This document shows positions 1 through 12,779 of a DNA stretch of 64,000 bases, in pieces. Origin of the DNA: Verticillium longisporum (lineage: Eukaryota; Ascomycota; Sordariomycetes; Glomerellales; Plectosphaerellaceae); NCBI GenBank assembly GCA_019188255.1, contig JAETXT010000012.1, forward strand, positions 558,001 through 622,000, read 5' to 3'. The number at the start of each line of letters is the position of its first letter. Positions within the stretch are counted from its first letter, which is position 1. The notes beneath the pieces are model-generated. The model saw only the letters and a list, made by a program, of their open reading frames with translations, made no database searches and was not told where the DNA came from. The position numbers and the translations under genes are program-made.

Positions 1-22
1 GCATTTGATGAGGAGTGTACAT

Positions 23-274
23 CTAGGCTCGCCTTTCGGTTCCAGTGTCGATGTTGATAGGCTCAAGCATGCCGAAGACTTGTGCACGTCTCCTGCCTTT
101 TGTCTTGCCCATCACAACATATATGTCTTCTTTGAGCTCGGCCAGCATGTCCTCCCTCAGAAGGCGATATTGGTTGTCGAGGTGTATTTGCGGCCGAGTT
201 ATGGGTTCGGCTTCAGCAACGTCGCTTATAAGCCTTAGAGAAGGTCGGAGGGAAGAGGCAAACTCGTCGGTTAT
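23..274 (-). pseudogene. 3' stub of a ZNFX1/NFX1-type helicase-like gene
   Basis: An 83-codon open frame ends at a TAG (23-25) and is closed upstream by another TAG at 275-277, exactly where the AT-only block begins. It has no start codon. The translation contains HLDNQYRLLREDMLAELKED followed by a basic GKTKGRRRAQVFG stretch. This resembles the conserved LDxQFRLLREDxxxxLR segment found near the N-terminal side of ZNFX1-type RNA helicases, as I remember the family. Normal base composition up to about base 270 contrasts with the RIPed DNA beyond it, so the rest of the gene was probably lost to insertion or rearrangement. Family assignment rests on one short motif and is tentative; it could also be a gene fragment carried by a transposon. 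Confidence 0.4.
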
Positions 275-502
275 CTAGCGCTACTATTAATTTAAACCTA
301 TTAATTTAAATAGTTAAATAACTAATTAAGTTATACCTATTTTACGATTTGAATAATTAAATTACCCTATTTAGATTAATTAACTATTTAAATACTATTA
401 ATTTATATATAAATCTCGGGATTTCTATATTCTAGTATATTATATAATTAAAAAAGAAGGAATTATATATAAACTTAGGCTTTAAGTTTATATATAATTC
501 GA

Positions 503-578
503 ATAACTAGAATAGGATTCGAACCTATGCCTTCTATTAATAAAATTAGAATATTATATTATTAGATTATATATTCTT
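503..578 (-). pseudogene. possible RIPed tRNA relic
   Basis: On the minus strand, bases 528-512 form a perfect T-arm (5-bp stem ATAGG/CCTAT with loop TTCGAAT), that is, a B-box match. About 32 bases upstream on that strand lies TAATCTAATAAT, which would be a G-to-A mutated version of an A-box. A/B spacing is tRNA-like. A convincing acceptor stem and anticodon arm could not be drawn, so this may be coincidence in AT-rich DNA. Confidence 0.25.
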
Positions 579-2954
579 ATTATATTAAGAGTATTATAAT
601 AATAATATTAAGAAAGCTCTAAGGGCTAATTAATCCTACCTTCTAAAATATTATATAGATATATAATATAGTTCTAAACCCTCTAGCCCTCTATTCGTAA
701 TATTACTTTAATCCCTCTAATAACTACTTACGACCTTTACTTTCCGAATATTAACTTATTAACTTTAAGAACCTTTAATATATGCTTTATAATCTTTAAT
801 TCGATTCTAATTTTAATAATATTATTATAATTATTAAAGACTTTATAATTAAATAATATACTAGATTCCTACTTTTTCCCTATTATAATCTAATATTATT
901 ATCGTTTTACTTTTATATTATAGATTATATATAAAGGAGTAAAAGATCGTAGAAGCTAGATATATATTTATAGGCTCTTTATTATAGAGATCCTCGAAGG
1001 AGATATAATTAGGCTAAAATTCTAGCTCTATTAATAATATAATAAGATTTATAATATTTAGCTCTTTAAAGCTATTTTAATAACCTTTATAATAAATTAT
1101 CTATAAAAGAAATATAGAATATTCGAATCTTTAAATAAATAGATAGAAGAAGACTCTTTAAATACTTAAGAATTAATATTATAGTATATTATAATATATA
1201 AATCTTCGATAGATTAAATAGAAAAGCTTATTTTTATATTTATTATAATAATAAATTAGCTTTTTAATATCTTTAATAGTTTATATTTTAATCGGTTCTT
1301 TATATAATTAAATCCTTATATCGTCCTAATAATACCCTAAAAATAAATCTCTCTTTAATAAAGTCTCTCTAGGATTTTTACTATAAAGAAGAAATAGATA
1401 TAATATTAATTAATAACTTTAAAATCTTAGGTCTATTTTATATATAATTATTAGATTTCTCTAAATAATTTAATAATATTAACTATTTCCTATTATTATA
1501 TAAGCTATAATAGTATTTAATAATAATATTTTCTTATTCTCCGATAATAATATAGAAGCTATATAAGCTAGAATATTATAGCTTTTATTATATTTATTAT
1601 TAAAGAATAAGATATTTTAGATTATATTAGCGTTTTAATCTTAAATAATATATAGATTAATAATTTATATAATTAAAAGCTATTTTAATAATTAATTCTA
1701 TTTATAATAATTAGTAATATATTAAAATAATAAATATAATATTATAATTATATCCTAAACTTTATTAAAAGGGCTTTATTATATAGAGAGGATAATAAAG
1801 TCTTTAAATAAGAATTATAAGCCCTAGAGCTATTAAGTAATTCTTAAGATTCTCTTTATTATTAAAGGAAGAAGGGATTTATTAATAAGCTTTATAATAT
1901 TATTAAATAGGTTTATTCTTTATTATAATATAGTAAATACTTCTAAATTATTATTAAAGAAGTTTAAAAAGCTAATAATAATTTCTAAATCTATTAATAA
2001 TCTAATTTTAAGCTTTAGCTTATCTTTAACAATAAAATATAATAGAATTTAATATTCTTAATACTTAATTAGGCCCTTAAGAAATATAGTAATATCTAAA
2101 GCTTCCTTTAAAAGAATCTCTCTAAACCTAATACCTTCCTTCCTTTTTATTTTTCTACCCCTAGCGCTATTAATGCATAGGTGGAATGCCTACTTAGACC
2201 TAGTAGGTCTATTTTTAGTATACGAGCTACTCTAATAGCATATCCTCCGAACTCGGGGAGTCTCCTCTAGAGACTCCTACGAGATGCGCGAGATATATAG
2301 ATAATATATAGAGAGCCCGCTAATTTAGATTACTATATTAGACTACTTTTAAAAGTCCCCCTTTAATTCCTTTTAGATTATTAAGAAAACGTATTATTAA
2401 AGCCTCGCTTTCTCCCCCTTTAATATAGAAACGATTACCTATAGCTATTTATATATAGATTATTAAAAATTCTATACTAAACGAGATTACTAAGCTTAGG
2501 AAGGTTTAATAGGTATATATATATATTAGCAAAGCCTTTATTAATAATATTAAAAGGACTCTAAAGGATTTAAGCTAAGATAAAATAAATAATATAGCTA
2601 TTAGATACTATAGGAGATAGGGTCTTATAACCCTTCTAGTAATTAAAATAAAAGCTAAATTATATTAATATCTATATTATAAGAAAGAGAAAAAGCGGAG
2701 CTATATAATAATATAGTTTTTATATAATTCTATAGAGCTATTAAATAATAATAACTATTTAATTTCTCTTATCTTTTATTAGCTTAGCTTATAAGCTAGA
2801 GTAGAACCGACTCTACTTCCTTATAGATCTAGAAGTAGTCTAAACGCCTAGTCTACGCCTAGCCCCTAAAGGTTAATCTATTAGATATAGAGTAATTCCC
2901 CTACTTTAATTTCTAAGGTTTTAATATAAATATATATTTTCTTCTTAGAAGAAA

Positions 2955-3310
2955 TCGTTATTTCTTTATTCCTTCTTATTTAATAGTATTCCCTATCTAA
3001 TCCTAATACCTTTAACTATTATAAACGGATACTCTTCTAGATAAGCCCTATTTACCTTAAGGTTAATCCGAGTACTTACTTTATATTACCTTGAAAACGC
3101 CTACCTCCGTTCCTATTAATAAATATATTATTATATAGCTAAAACTCTAGGCTATTAAGATCTTCGATCTACTCCTTCCTCCGATATCTCCTTCTCGAAA
3201 TATATCTACTTTTATATCTCTCTTCCTCTTATACTCCTTTATTCATTTATGTCTTAACGATCATTTTATCTATTAAGATAATATTACCTTTAGTTATTAC
3301 CTAGAACCTA
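2955..3310. repeat. diverged direct repeat, partner at about 5750-6110
   Basis: The segment beginning near CCTATCTAATCCTAATACC and ending near ACCTTTAGTTATTACCTAGA is repeated in the same orientation at about 5750-6110. Differences are mostly C/T and G/A transitions, as expected for two RIPed copies. Fot copy 1 lies between the two copies. Confidence 0.7.
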
Positions 3311-3877
3311 CTTTAATAAATACTATAGTAAACTCTTCGCTAGGACCCTTAAAGATATTATTATTAGTTAGAACGATACCTAGAGACTATAAGAGCCTTA
3401 ATAGGGAAGGATAGAGGACCCCTAGTAACCCTTTATTTATTAGCCCTCTACTCTATAGATTTATATTAGAATCGCTAAAAGGAACCCTATAATACTTATA
3501 ATACTTATATTATCTATAATACTAATATTAAATATAGAGCCTATATTATTTATAGTACTTATAAGAATATACTAAACTTATAATAGAGAATGATAGCTAA
3601 GAGCTCTTCGAGGGCTTTAATAGATAAAAGAGATATATAAAGCGGAAATACGCTACTTAAATATAATAATAGTAATACTACTATTAATAACGATTAATAA
3701 TATAATAATAGAATCTTTATCTAATTATTAAATACTATTAGAAACGTCGACCTAGTAGTTATCTATTATTAAATTATCTAGACTTATTCGCTATAGATTA
3801 TAGATATTATCTAAATAATTCGGATTTCGATTAATATCGTAATTACCCTAAGAATTAGCGGAATTAATATAACTATA

Positions 3878-5737
3878 ACGTAATCCACAAGCGAGTGGTT
3901 CACCCATGCGAGTGGTTCACTTCACCCCGACCCGACAAACATTCCGAGGAAAACCTCAACCCAAACGCCGTAAATCAATTAAAATCACTCCTCCTCGTCT
4001 TTTGCAGACGATGAGATAGCTACCTGACAAGTTCTCGCGTTGTGGCCGGTCTTCCCGCATACGCTACAGCATCGTTTCTTCGGCTGGGACCACGACGCGG
4101 GACCCGGGTTCTGCAGCGTTTCCTCTTTTATCTGGATATCTACTTCCTTCTGAGCAATCTTGTCCTGTCCCTCGCCTACAGCCATGCTTCCTCCTTCCCG
4201 GAGACGTAGCTTTTTGGCCCTCCGGCGTCGGCTTAGTGTAGCATTTTCCTCTCGAAGGATCATAACCTCTGACTTCAAAAGAGCGATCTGGTGCATAACA
4301 CCCCGCGTCCCCTTCGCAAGATAGTCAACAGCATCTAAAATTGACGTTGGGGAGCTTCCCTGGTGGCGTGAGATTCGCCCTTTGATGAAGTCAGTCTGGG
4401 AACCTGCCTCGAGCAGGTTAGTGGGCGTCTTAGAGACCCAAGAATCACGCTCCCCGTGGGACGTCCCCGGAGGCGTCGTCGTCCTCAACCTCACATCCAG
4501 CTTTGACAGGACTGTTTCCGGGTTATGGGGGACAAGCCCCGCTCCTCGAAAGCCTCCCTGGATGTTTTTTCTGTCATTGCTTGCTGAAATGCAGCCGAAA
4601 ACGCCGGGAAGAAGTCCTCTTTGCTGATGTGCGTTGTACCCGCCCTCATCCTATCCTCGATTTGCCGACCGTATGCTTTCTTTAGTGGGCCAAAACACCC
4701 AACATCGAGAGGCTGGAGTAGATGTGACGAATGAGGAGGCATACAGAGTGTGATGATGTTGTTCTCCTTGCAGTAGAGTTCGAAGTCGACCGAGTGGTGA
4801 CTTTCGTGGCCATCCAGGATCAGTAGGCGATAACCGCCCGAAGTACGGGACTTTGTATGCCTGTCAAAATGCCGAATCCATTCCAGACCAATATCATTCG
4901 TCGTCCAGCCGTTTGGAGATGTTGCGATTCTCCAGTCGCGAGAAATCGCGTCGTCCTGGTACCAGCTCGAGAGGTGGTACTTGCCCGAAACCACGATGAA
5001 CGGCGGGACGGAGAAACCCAACGCGCCAACGCCCTGGATCACCGTAACCCATTCCCGGTTGCCTGGCTGCCTCATCTTCACATTGGACCGTCTTTCCGAA
5101 CTGGTCACGACCATTCCGTTGGCGATAACGCCCATCTGGAAGCCGGTCTCGTCAAAGTTGTACATGTCAGCCTCTTGGATGCCGTACTTGGCGATCATGT
5201 TATGCACGAGGCGGAACCACGCGTTTATCGCGTCCGGATCTTCGCATTGGGCCCTCTTGTAGTCGTACTTGCGAAAGAAACGCGTCCGGAGCTCTGGTTG
5301 CCGTTTGACGAAGTTTGCGGCCCAGTTCTTCCCGACGCGTGGCGCGTCACGGTCGGCAAGCAGGCGATTCGCCATATCTCCGACCTCACCCAACCGGGGA
5401 GGGTAAGATCGCGCATCTAGGTCAAGGATATATTCGACAATAGTTTTCTCTTCTAGTACTGTTAATTTGGCAGAATTGGGCGGGCTTTCGCGTCGGGAGG
5501 GTTTGCCCTTCTGGCGTCGGAGGAGCGTCGTTAAGGGGACGGTGTAGATCCTCGCAGCACTCCGGGCGCTTAGGTTCGGGTCATTGTCCATAGCTTGGAT
5601 AGCAAGGAATAATTGACCTTCTTTTGAAAGAGTCTCCATCGCGGGCGGAGGTGGAATCTGTAGAATTCAGGTGTAGGTCGTGGGCCCGGGCGAAGTGAAC
5701 CACTCGCTTGGGTGAACCACTCGCTTGTGGATTACGT
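3878..5737 (-). mobile_element. Fot/pogo-type DNA transposon, copy 1 (1860 bp)
   Basis: The element is bounded by TA dinucleotides (3876-3877 and 5738-5739), the target duplication of the Tc1/mariner-pogo group. Terminal inverted repeats of 46 bp (3878-3923 and 5692-5737) start ACGTAATCCACAAGCGAGTG, with a single mismatch between arms. Each arm holds two direct copies of GCGAGTGGTTCAC, possible transposase binding sites. The transposase is on the minus strand. The element has normal GC content although it sits in RIPed DNA, and its length and coding content are identical to copies 2 and 3. Confidence 0.95.
3985..5639 (-). pseudogene. Fot/pogo-type DDE transposase, copy 1, one frameshift
   Basis: The gene starts at the ATG at 5639, 98 bp inside the terminal repeat, and its first frame runs to 4491. 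A second, overlapping frame runs to 3985 and carries the C-terminus. Residues 1-60 look like a CENP-B/psq helix-turn-helix, residues about 60-140 like the second HTH (HTH_Tnp_Tc5), and 155-350 like DDE_1 with D163 (FDETGF), D276 (LILDGHESH) and D312 (LQPLDVGCF), a DD35D spacing. The C-terminal frame contains a basic coiled-coil-like stretch and a CX2CX4HX4C zinc knuckle. The reading frame breaks near 4532, just after the GL of the usual GLxP motif; a single missing base would join both parts into about 551 aa, the normal family length. Identical in copies 2 and 3. Confidence 0.9.
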
Positions 5738-6107
5738 TATATCTTTATTTTAAATAAAAGTTATTACTCCCTATTATATAATAATTCCTATCTAATTTTA
5801 ATACTTTTAACTATTATAAATAGATATCTTCTAAGATAGGCTATACTTCCTTTAAGATTAATCCGAGTATTTATATTAATTCCTTCCGATAACGCCTATC
5901 TCCGTTCCTATCGAAAAATATACTATTCTATAGCTAAAAATCAGGGCTACTAAGATCCCCGATCTATTCCTTGCTCTAATGCTTCCTTCTCGAGATATAA
6001 TAACTTCTATCTCTCCCTTCCTCTTATATTCTTTTATTAATTTATCTCTCTACGATCCCTTTATCTATTAAGATAATATTACCTTTAGTTATTACTTAGA
6101 ACCTAGA

Positions 6108-7745
6108 CTAATAATAATTATTATTCTATCTCTCTAAATTACTATTATTTATCTAATTTACTATTATTTATTTAATTTATAGATTATATAGGCTATAAAT
6201 TATATACTTAAAGGAGTAATAAATCCTAGCCCTAGTAATTACTATAGTAATAAGCCCTATATAGTAATTACTATTTTAGGTAATCCTCTAATATTAGTTT
6301 AATACTAGCTATCTTTTCTTTAAAAATAGGATTGCTTTAGGGACTAGTATTAGGCTCTATTAACTAGGTTAATAGCTACTCTAATATACCTATAATCTCT
6401 AATCTCTAGTATATTAGATCTACTATCTTAATCTATAAAATAAATAATATAAATAAATAATAGTAGGAGAATAATAGATAGAATAAGAGAAACGTAGCTT
6501 AATACTATTATTCCCGTAATCGTTAAATCCTTAATCTCTAGTACTATAGAGTAGCTAAATTAGCTATTAAATAGCTCTTTAAGGAAATAAATTAAATTAT
6601 AATTAAGAAATACAAATAGGCTTTTAAGCCCTTTAATAAAGGAACTAAATAGCTAATTAAATAGCGCTCTTATAATAGCTAGATATAGGCTCTTAAAGTA
6701 TTTAAATCGCTAATTTATTAATTATTAATAAAGAAATTATTATTATTAGCCTTTATTAGAAATAATAGGATTAAACGTTTTAAATAGAATTAATAGATCC
6801 TATTAAGCTAGGTTAATAAATATTATATTCTAAGGATTTATATATTTAATTTATTAAGAGGGCTTTACTACTTATATAAACCCTAATTCATTACTTTAAC
6901 TATACTTAATAGCTCTAAATAGATAGGGTTAATAATATAAGACTTATAATAATTATTTTAATACTATCTCTCTAAATTAATACTACTTATATAAATTAGA
7001 TATACCTATCTAATTTACCGATTATATAAGCTATAAATTATATAATCCTAAAAGCTGTAAATCCTAGCCCCGGTAATTACTATATTAGTAAATCCTATAT
7101 AGTAATTACCGCCCTAAGCGATTCCCTAATATTAGTTTAATACTAGCTCTCTTTTCTTTATAGATAGGATTACTATAGAACTAATATTAGAAGCTATTAC
7201 CTAGGTAAATAGCTACTCTAATATACTTATAATTCTCTAGTCTCTAGCGTATTAGATCCCTAGTCTATAAAATAATAAATAAATAAGTAAATAAATAATA
7301 ATAGGAGAATAATAAATAGAATAAGGAAAATATAGCTTAATACTACTATTCCTATAAGTATTAGATCCCTTAATCCCTAGCTCTATAGATTAGCTAAACT
7401 AGCTACTAAATAGCTCTCTAAGGAAATAAATTAAATTATAATTAAATAATAGGAATAAGCATTTAAACCCTTTAATAAAGGAAATAAATAATAATTAAAT
7501 AATATAATAGCTAATTAATTAGCGCTCTTATAATAGCTAGATATAGGCTCCTAAAGTCTCTAAATTACTAGTATATTAATAGAAAGTAGAAGAATAATTA
7601 TTATTACTCCTTTATTAGCTTTTTAATAGGAATAATAGAATTAAACTACTTTTAATAAGAATAATAGAATTAAACTATTTAAATAGAATTAATAGATCCT
7701 ATTAAGCTAATTTAGTAAATACTATATTCTATAGATCTATATATC
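6108..7745. repeat. tandem direct repeat of about 0.8 kb, two units
   Basis: Unit 1 (about 6108-6955) and unit 2 (about 6955-7745) share a common order of landmarks: ATCTCTCTAAATTA, GGCTATAAATTATATA or its variant, TAATCCTAGCCC, TAATATTAGTTTAATACTAGC, ATAATAGCTAGATATAGGCT and AATTAATAGATCCTATTAAGC. Differences are mainly transitions. A reverse-complement copy of the first 250 bases occurs at about 13780-14050. The units may be terminal parts of one element family; their identity is unknown. Confidence 0.7.
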
Positions 7746-10700
7746 TAATTAGTAAATCGTAATAATTCTATTCCTTTTACTTTTCCTCTTCTTTATAATA
7801 ATTCTTTATTTTAAGATTAATTAGCCTAATCTACTATTTTAGAGCTCCGATAATTAATAATTCCCCCTTTTTACTACTCTTTCTCTCTCTCTTTCTCTCT
7901 CTTCTTAGCCTCGATAATACCTCCTAAGTATAAAGCCCCTACGTTTATTACCCCTCCTATTAAGAGAATAGCTAAGCTTAAGAATATAGTTAATATTAAT
8001 TATAAAAGCTATTAATCCTAGTATATAGTATATATATATAATAATATTTATAAAGTCCCTTATTTAGGGTATTTAAAGTCTTATCTTATTAATAAATAAA
8101 TTAAAATTAATATTAATAGTATATATTATAATCTAGAGCTTAAGGGTTCCTATTATTATAAATATATCTCTAAATACTCTTATAAACTAATATAAGCTTC
8201 TATAATCTCTATTTCTAATATCTATAATTTTAATAATTATTATCTATAATCTAATCGGGGTATTTAAGCCTATTATAAAGCTTTTAGCTATTTAGGATAA
8301 TAATAATAAATTAATAAGCTCTCTTCTTTATTATTTCCTTAATTATCTAATTATATAATTAATTAATAGGGGATATAGGATATAGAGAAATAATATACTA
8401 TTATAAAAAGTATATTTATAATTATTAAAGAGGAGGAGGCGAAAAGGGGTAATAACTTTAATAAAGATTTTAATAATCTTAATAATATTAACTATAAAGT
8501 AGCTAAACGGGCTATAGCTCTATAGCTCTTTAATTACCTCTAATAGGATTTACTAGAATAATTAAACTTAGATTCTTTAGATTCTAAAGCTAAATCCGCT
8601 TTATAGATTAATTATTTTACTATTTTATTAATTATAGAATTATCGTTTTTATTTCTAGAATATTCGTTTTAAGCTTTATTATATTTTTATTAATATTAGT
8701 TATTTTTACCTTTTAATTATTCTTTTCTTAATATTTAATTTATCTTTTAATCTTAATTATAATTTTATTAGAGCTTATTAGTATTTCTAATATCTAATTT
8801 AATATTCCTTTAATTATTAAATCTATAAAGTTATTATTTCTAGTAGTTTAATAAATTTCATTAATTTTATATTCTTTATAGCTTTATTATAATATTATAA
8901 GATCTATTATTTAGTATTTCTCTATTATTATATTTAATTAAATAAAGTATTAATAGAATATATAGCTATTAATATAGATAATTATCTATAAGAATAATAG
9001 TTCTAAGTATTTATAGATCTCTTAGAATATCTATTTAAGGATATAAGCTATATTAAAGCTATTAATTATATTATAGATTTCGCTAATTAGAACTAAATAT
9101 ATAATCTATTTATATTTAATAGATTATTAATAGAGGATATTATTATATATTATAAAAGTATTCTCTTAATTATTAGAACGTTTATTATTTAGGAGGATAA
9201 TAAATCCGATCTATAAACTAAAGTCCTTATTATTAATAAAGGAGCTATTAATAAATATATAAAATTAACCTATTAAGAGATCTAAGTATATATAATTTAG
9301 GCTATAGCCTATATTAATAATCTATTATTATATATATTTATTAAGCTATTTAAAGTCGTCCTCTTATAGGTTCTTAGCTTAGGTTATAATAGAGAAATCG
9401 AAGGCTACTTCTAATTAATAGGTTAAAGTAATATAAGTATTACGAGATCTCTAAGTAATATATTCCTATTCTAAGCTCGCTATCCCTAGGGTTATTAATT
9501 CTAAGCAATTACTTTAGCCTTTTTAATAAATTATAAGATCTTTAATTCTAATTTTAATAATATAGCTATTAAAGATACTATTAGATCCTATATTAAGGAT
9601 AGAAATAGGCTTTACTTAGAAGCTAGTACTTTCGAGCTCTATTTATTCCTTTTATATAAATATAGGCTCTCTAAGGTTAAAGGTATTATTAATCTATATC
9701 CTAATTAATCTAAAGCTCTCTCTAGCTCTAATTAGAAGTAAATATAGATTATAGCCTATTAGAATAGCGTTTAAATACTCTCTATAATAATATTAATAGA
9801 TTATAAATAAATAGAGACCTAATTCTATAATATTATAGAGCGGCTTTATAATAGAGAAGATAATTCCTTCTAGGTATCTATATTATAGCTCCTTAGGAAC
9901 ATATAGGAGAATATTATATAATAGATCTATAGTATTCTAAATATAGGCTTAATTAATATTATAGAATATTAATTAATAGCTATATTATTATAGTATTAGG
10001 GTAATTACTAGGATTAATCGTTAATTTTAGTATATAATTATAGATAATTATATTAATAGGGTTATCTTCTCCTAGTTCTTATATCCTTAAACTATTAATC
10101 TTAACTTCTTATATAGAGCTTAAAGGAGGCCTTTTACTTCTCTTATAAGCTAGTATTTAAAGATCTTAGTACTAGGAAACGTAGATCTCCTAATTAGTAT
10201 AATTACTTTAATTACTAGGAGTAAATCGATTTCCTCTTAATTAGATTATTTAAATAGCTTTCTAGGGGTCGTTATTCTACCTTTATTATATAATTAAATA
10301 GCTAGGTTATAACCCTATTATTCCCTTTTAATACTAAATTAATACTTAATCTATAAAGTCTTAATTATATTATTCTTATAATCTATAAAAGCTATTTATA
10401 ATAGATTTAAAATATTTATTAACTTCCTAGGTCTCCTATATTATTATAATAGAATTAGCTCTAAGTATTTAAATAATTCTAGGGTCTTTAGAGTTTAGAT
10501 TATTATTATCTCCTTAATCTCTTAATCTAGCGATCTATTATATAGCTTAATATATATTCCTTTAAACTCTATTAAGCTATTAACTATATCGACTATAACT
10601 ATTATATTAGAAACTAATATAACTTTATAGGGATTAGTCTATTTCTCTTATTCTTAGAATATAAGAATATTACTTCCTAGCTCTAATAATCTTAATAATA

Positions 10701-10969
10701 ACTATTTAATATCTAGTCTATTATAAATATTAAGAGTATTATTAATCTTCTATTTAGTAATTATTTATTAAAGCTCTATTATTACTTTATTAATTACTTT
10801 AATATACTATATCTAGTTTATAATAAATATTACGTTAATAGTAATTCTAGATATTACTTTAAATATAAATAATATAAATATTAATCTATTAAGTTTAATA
10901 ATATTATTTATTACCTTTATTACTCCTTAAAATAGTAATTCTAGGCTTATATTATAAGACTCTACTTTT

Positions 10970-11290
10970 AAGATCTCGTATATTCTATAAATTAGCTTAT
11001 AATAGCTCTTAACTTTACCGATTAATTAATAAGCCTCTATAGGGATTTAATAATAGGTTATACTTAGGAGGCGTACCTCTATTCTAAATTCTATAGAGGT
11101 AAAGTTTATTCTAATATTAATAATTACGATATCTAGAAGCCCTAGATAGATATTTAATTAATACCTCCTAAGGGCTTCCTATATTATATAAGCTATAAAT
11201 TTAAGAATAAAAGTTATAAATTAGAATCCTATATTTATATCGATTATATAAAGAATAAGCTTTCTATCTAAGTATATAATGTTAATTAAA
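10970..11290 (-). pseudogene. Copia-type integrase relic
   Basis: Read on the minus strand from about 11290, one frame gives a run interrupted only by TAA/TAG codons of the type made by RIP. It contains EALRRY, YLGLLDIVIINIRINFTS and IEAY*LIGKVKSYYKLIYRIYEI. These match in order the EALRxCWxxxYLGPPDxI..DAGxNF and VEAHxSxGxVERYHxxLRRxYxI pattern that I know from integrases of fungal Ty1/Copia polyproteins. The remainder of the polyprotein presumably extends over several kb on the same strand but is too decayed to delimit. Confidence 0.55.
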
Positions 11291-12779
11291 ATCTTATAAT
11301 TAAAGTCGATATCTAACCTTAGAATAAACTTAAAGTATTATAAAGACTTCCCTTTAATCTAATAATAATAATAGAAATAGTTTATTAGCTTTAAAGTATC
11401 CTAATTTATATTATAATCTACTCTTTAGAATAGGTTCTATAGCTTCTTTATAAATAAATAATTTAATTATTTATAAATATATTAGAGCTCTATTTCTATT
11501 AGAAATACTATTCTATTATTTTATTTCCCTATTATATATATAATCCTAGAGCTAATATAGGTCTTTATATCTAAGAAGAACTATAAATAGCTCTATTTAT
11601 AGAAGATAAATATATATTCTTAGATCTCCTTAATATACTTTATTAATTTATTATATATATTATTCTAAATAGATTCTAAGATTATCTATATCCTTAATAT
11701 AAAAGAGGAATAGAATATCTATTAAGATAATATAGAATATAATTCTCTTAATTAATATTAAAATAGTAATCTCCTCTATTATAGAAATAGGATTTCCTAT
11801 TCTAAATCTTATTCTAGCCCTTATTCCCTATTTATTAATTATTAAGCTTAATATTAGGGCTAATAAAGCCCTTATTTATAAAGCTCCTATTATAGAAACT
11901 AATATTATATTTATAATAAGGATAATATTATATTATATAGAAGTATTATTAATTAAATATTAAATAAAGAGCTATTCTATTAAAGCTATTATCTTAAGCT
12001 TTAAATTATTCCTCTTAATTCTATATTAAAACGATTTATTTACTAGGAAATATATAATATAAGTATTTATTAATTTATTCTTAGGATTAGATTTATAAGT
12101 ATTATTTACTTATAATTTATCGGAAATAGGATTATCTAATTCCGAGCTCTTAATAGGTTCTATAGCTATTAGAAACTAATAATATCCCTTTTATTAATTT
12201 CTATATACTTCCTATATATATTTCTATTATTCCTTTAAATATTATTATTCCTTATAAAAGTACTTTATTAATCTATAATCTAGTTTTAAATATATTTAAT
12301 ATTTATAAATTCTATTTTATTAATAATTATTAATTCTATATATTGATTATTCTCTATAATCTCCCCTTTTATTAATCTATTAATATTTACTCTTATAATA
12401 TCTATTAATATAGAAGTATTTAAGTATTCTAATATTCTCTTCTACTTTTAATATACTCTTAAACTATATAGATAAAGTATTAAAAGATCGTTCTAGCTTT
12501 ATTAATATAATCTTTAGCTTTAGAATACTTTAAATTACCTTTAGAGTATTTATATAGAGATAAGTCTCCTCTTTAAATATAGGGCTAAGTATTCTTTAAT
12601 ATTATTAAAGTTTATTTAGAAGGATTTAAAGAATTTCTATTTATAGCTTTCCTATATTATTAACTTCTATTATTATAGAGTAGAACGTTATTAAGCTTTA
12701 ATCTATATAATATTATATTCTATTAATCTTTAAATTAAATTATTATTTAATTATTAAATATATTTATTAGAATTATATA

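Larger units (their letters stand above)
280..3877. repeat. RIP-mutated AT-rich block, left part
   Basis: About 3.6 kb with almost no C or G outside CTA/TAG/CG contexts and almost no CA or TG dinucleotides. No open frame of useful length remains on either strand. It is decayed repeat DNA. A slightly less mutated patch with normal TG and CA steps lies around 2155-2300. The segment near 2955-3310 recurs at about 5750-6110, on the other side of Fot copy 1. Confidence 0.85.

Noticed and set aside
4857..5420. 187-aa open frame opposite the Fot transposase (repeated at 15686-16249 and 17571-18134)
   Set aside because: It is the complement of the DDE core, has no domain character and exists only because the sense gene is GC-rich and conserved.
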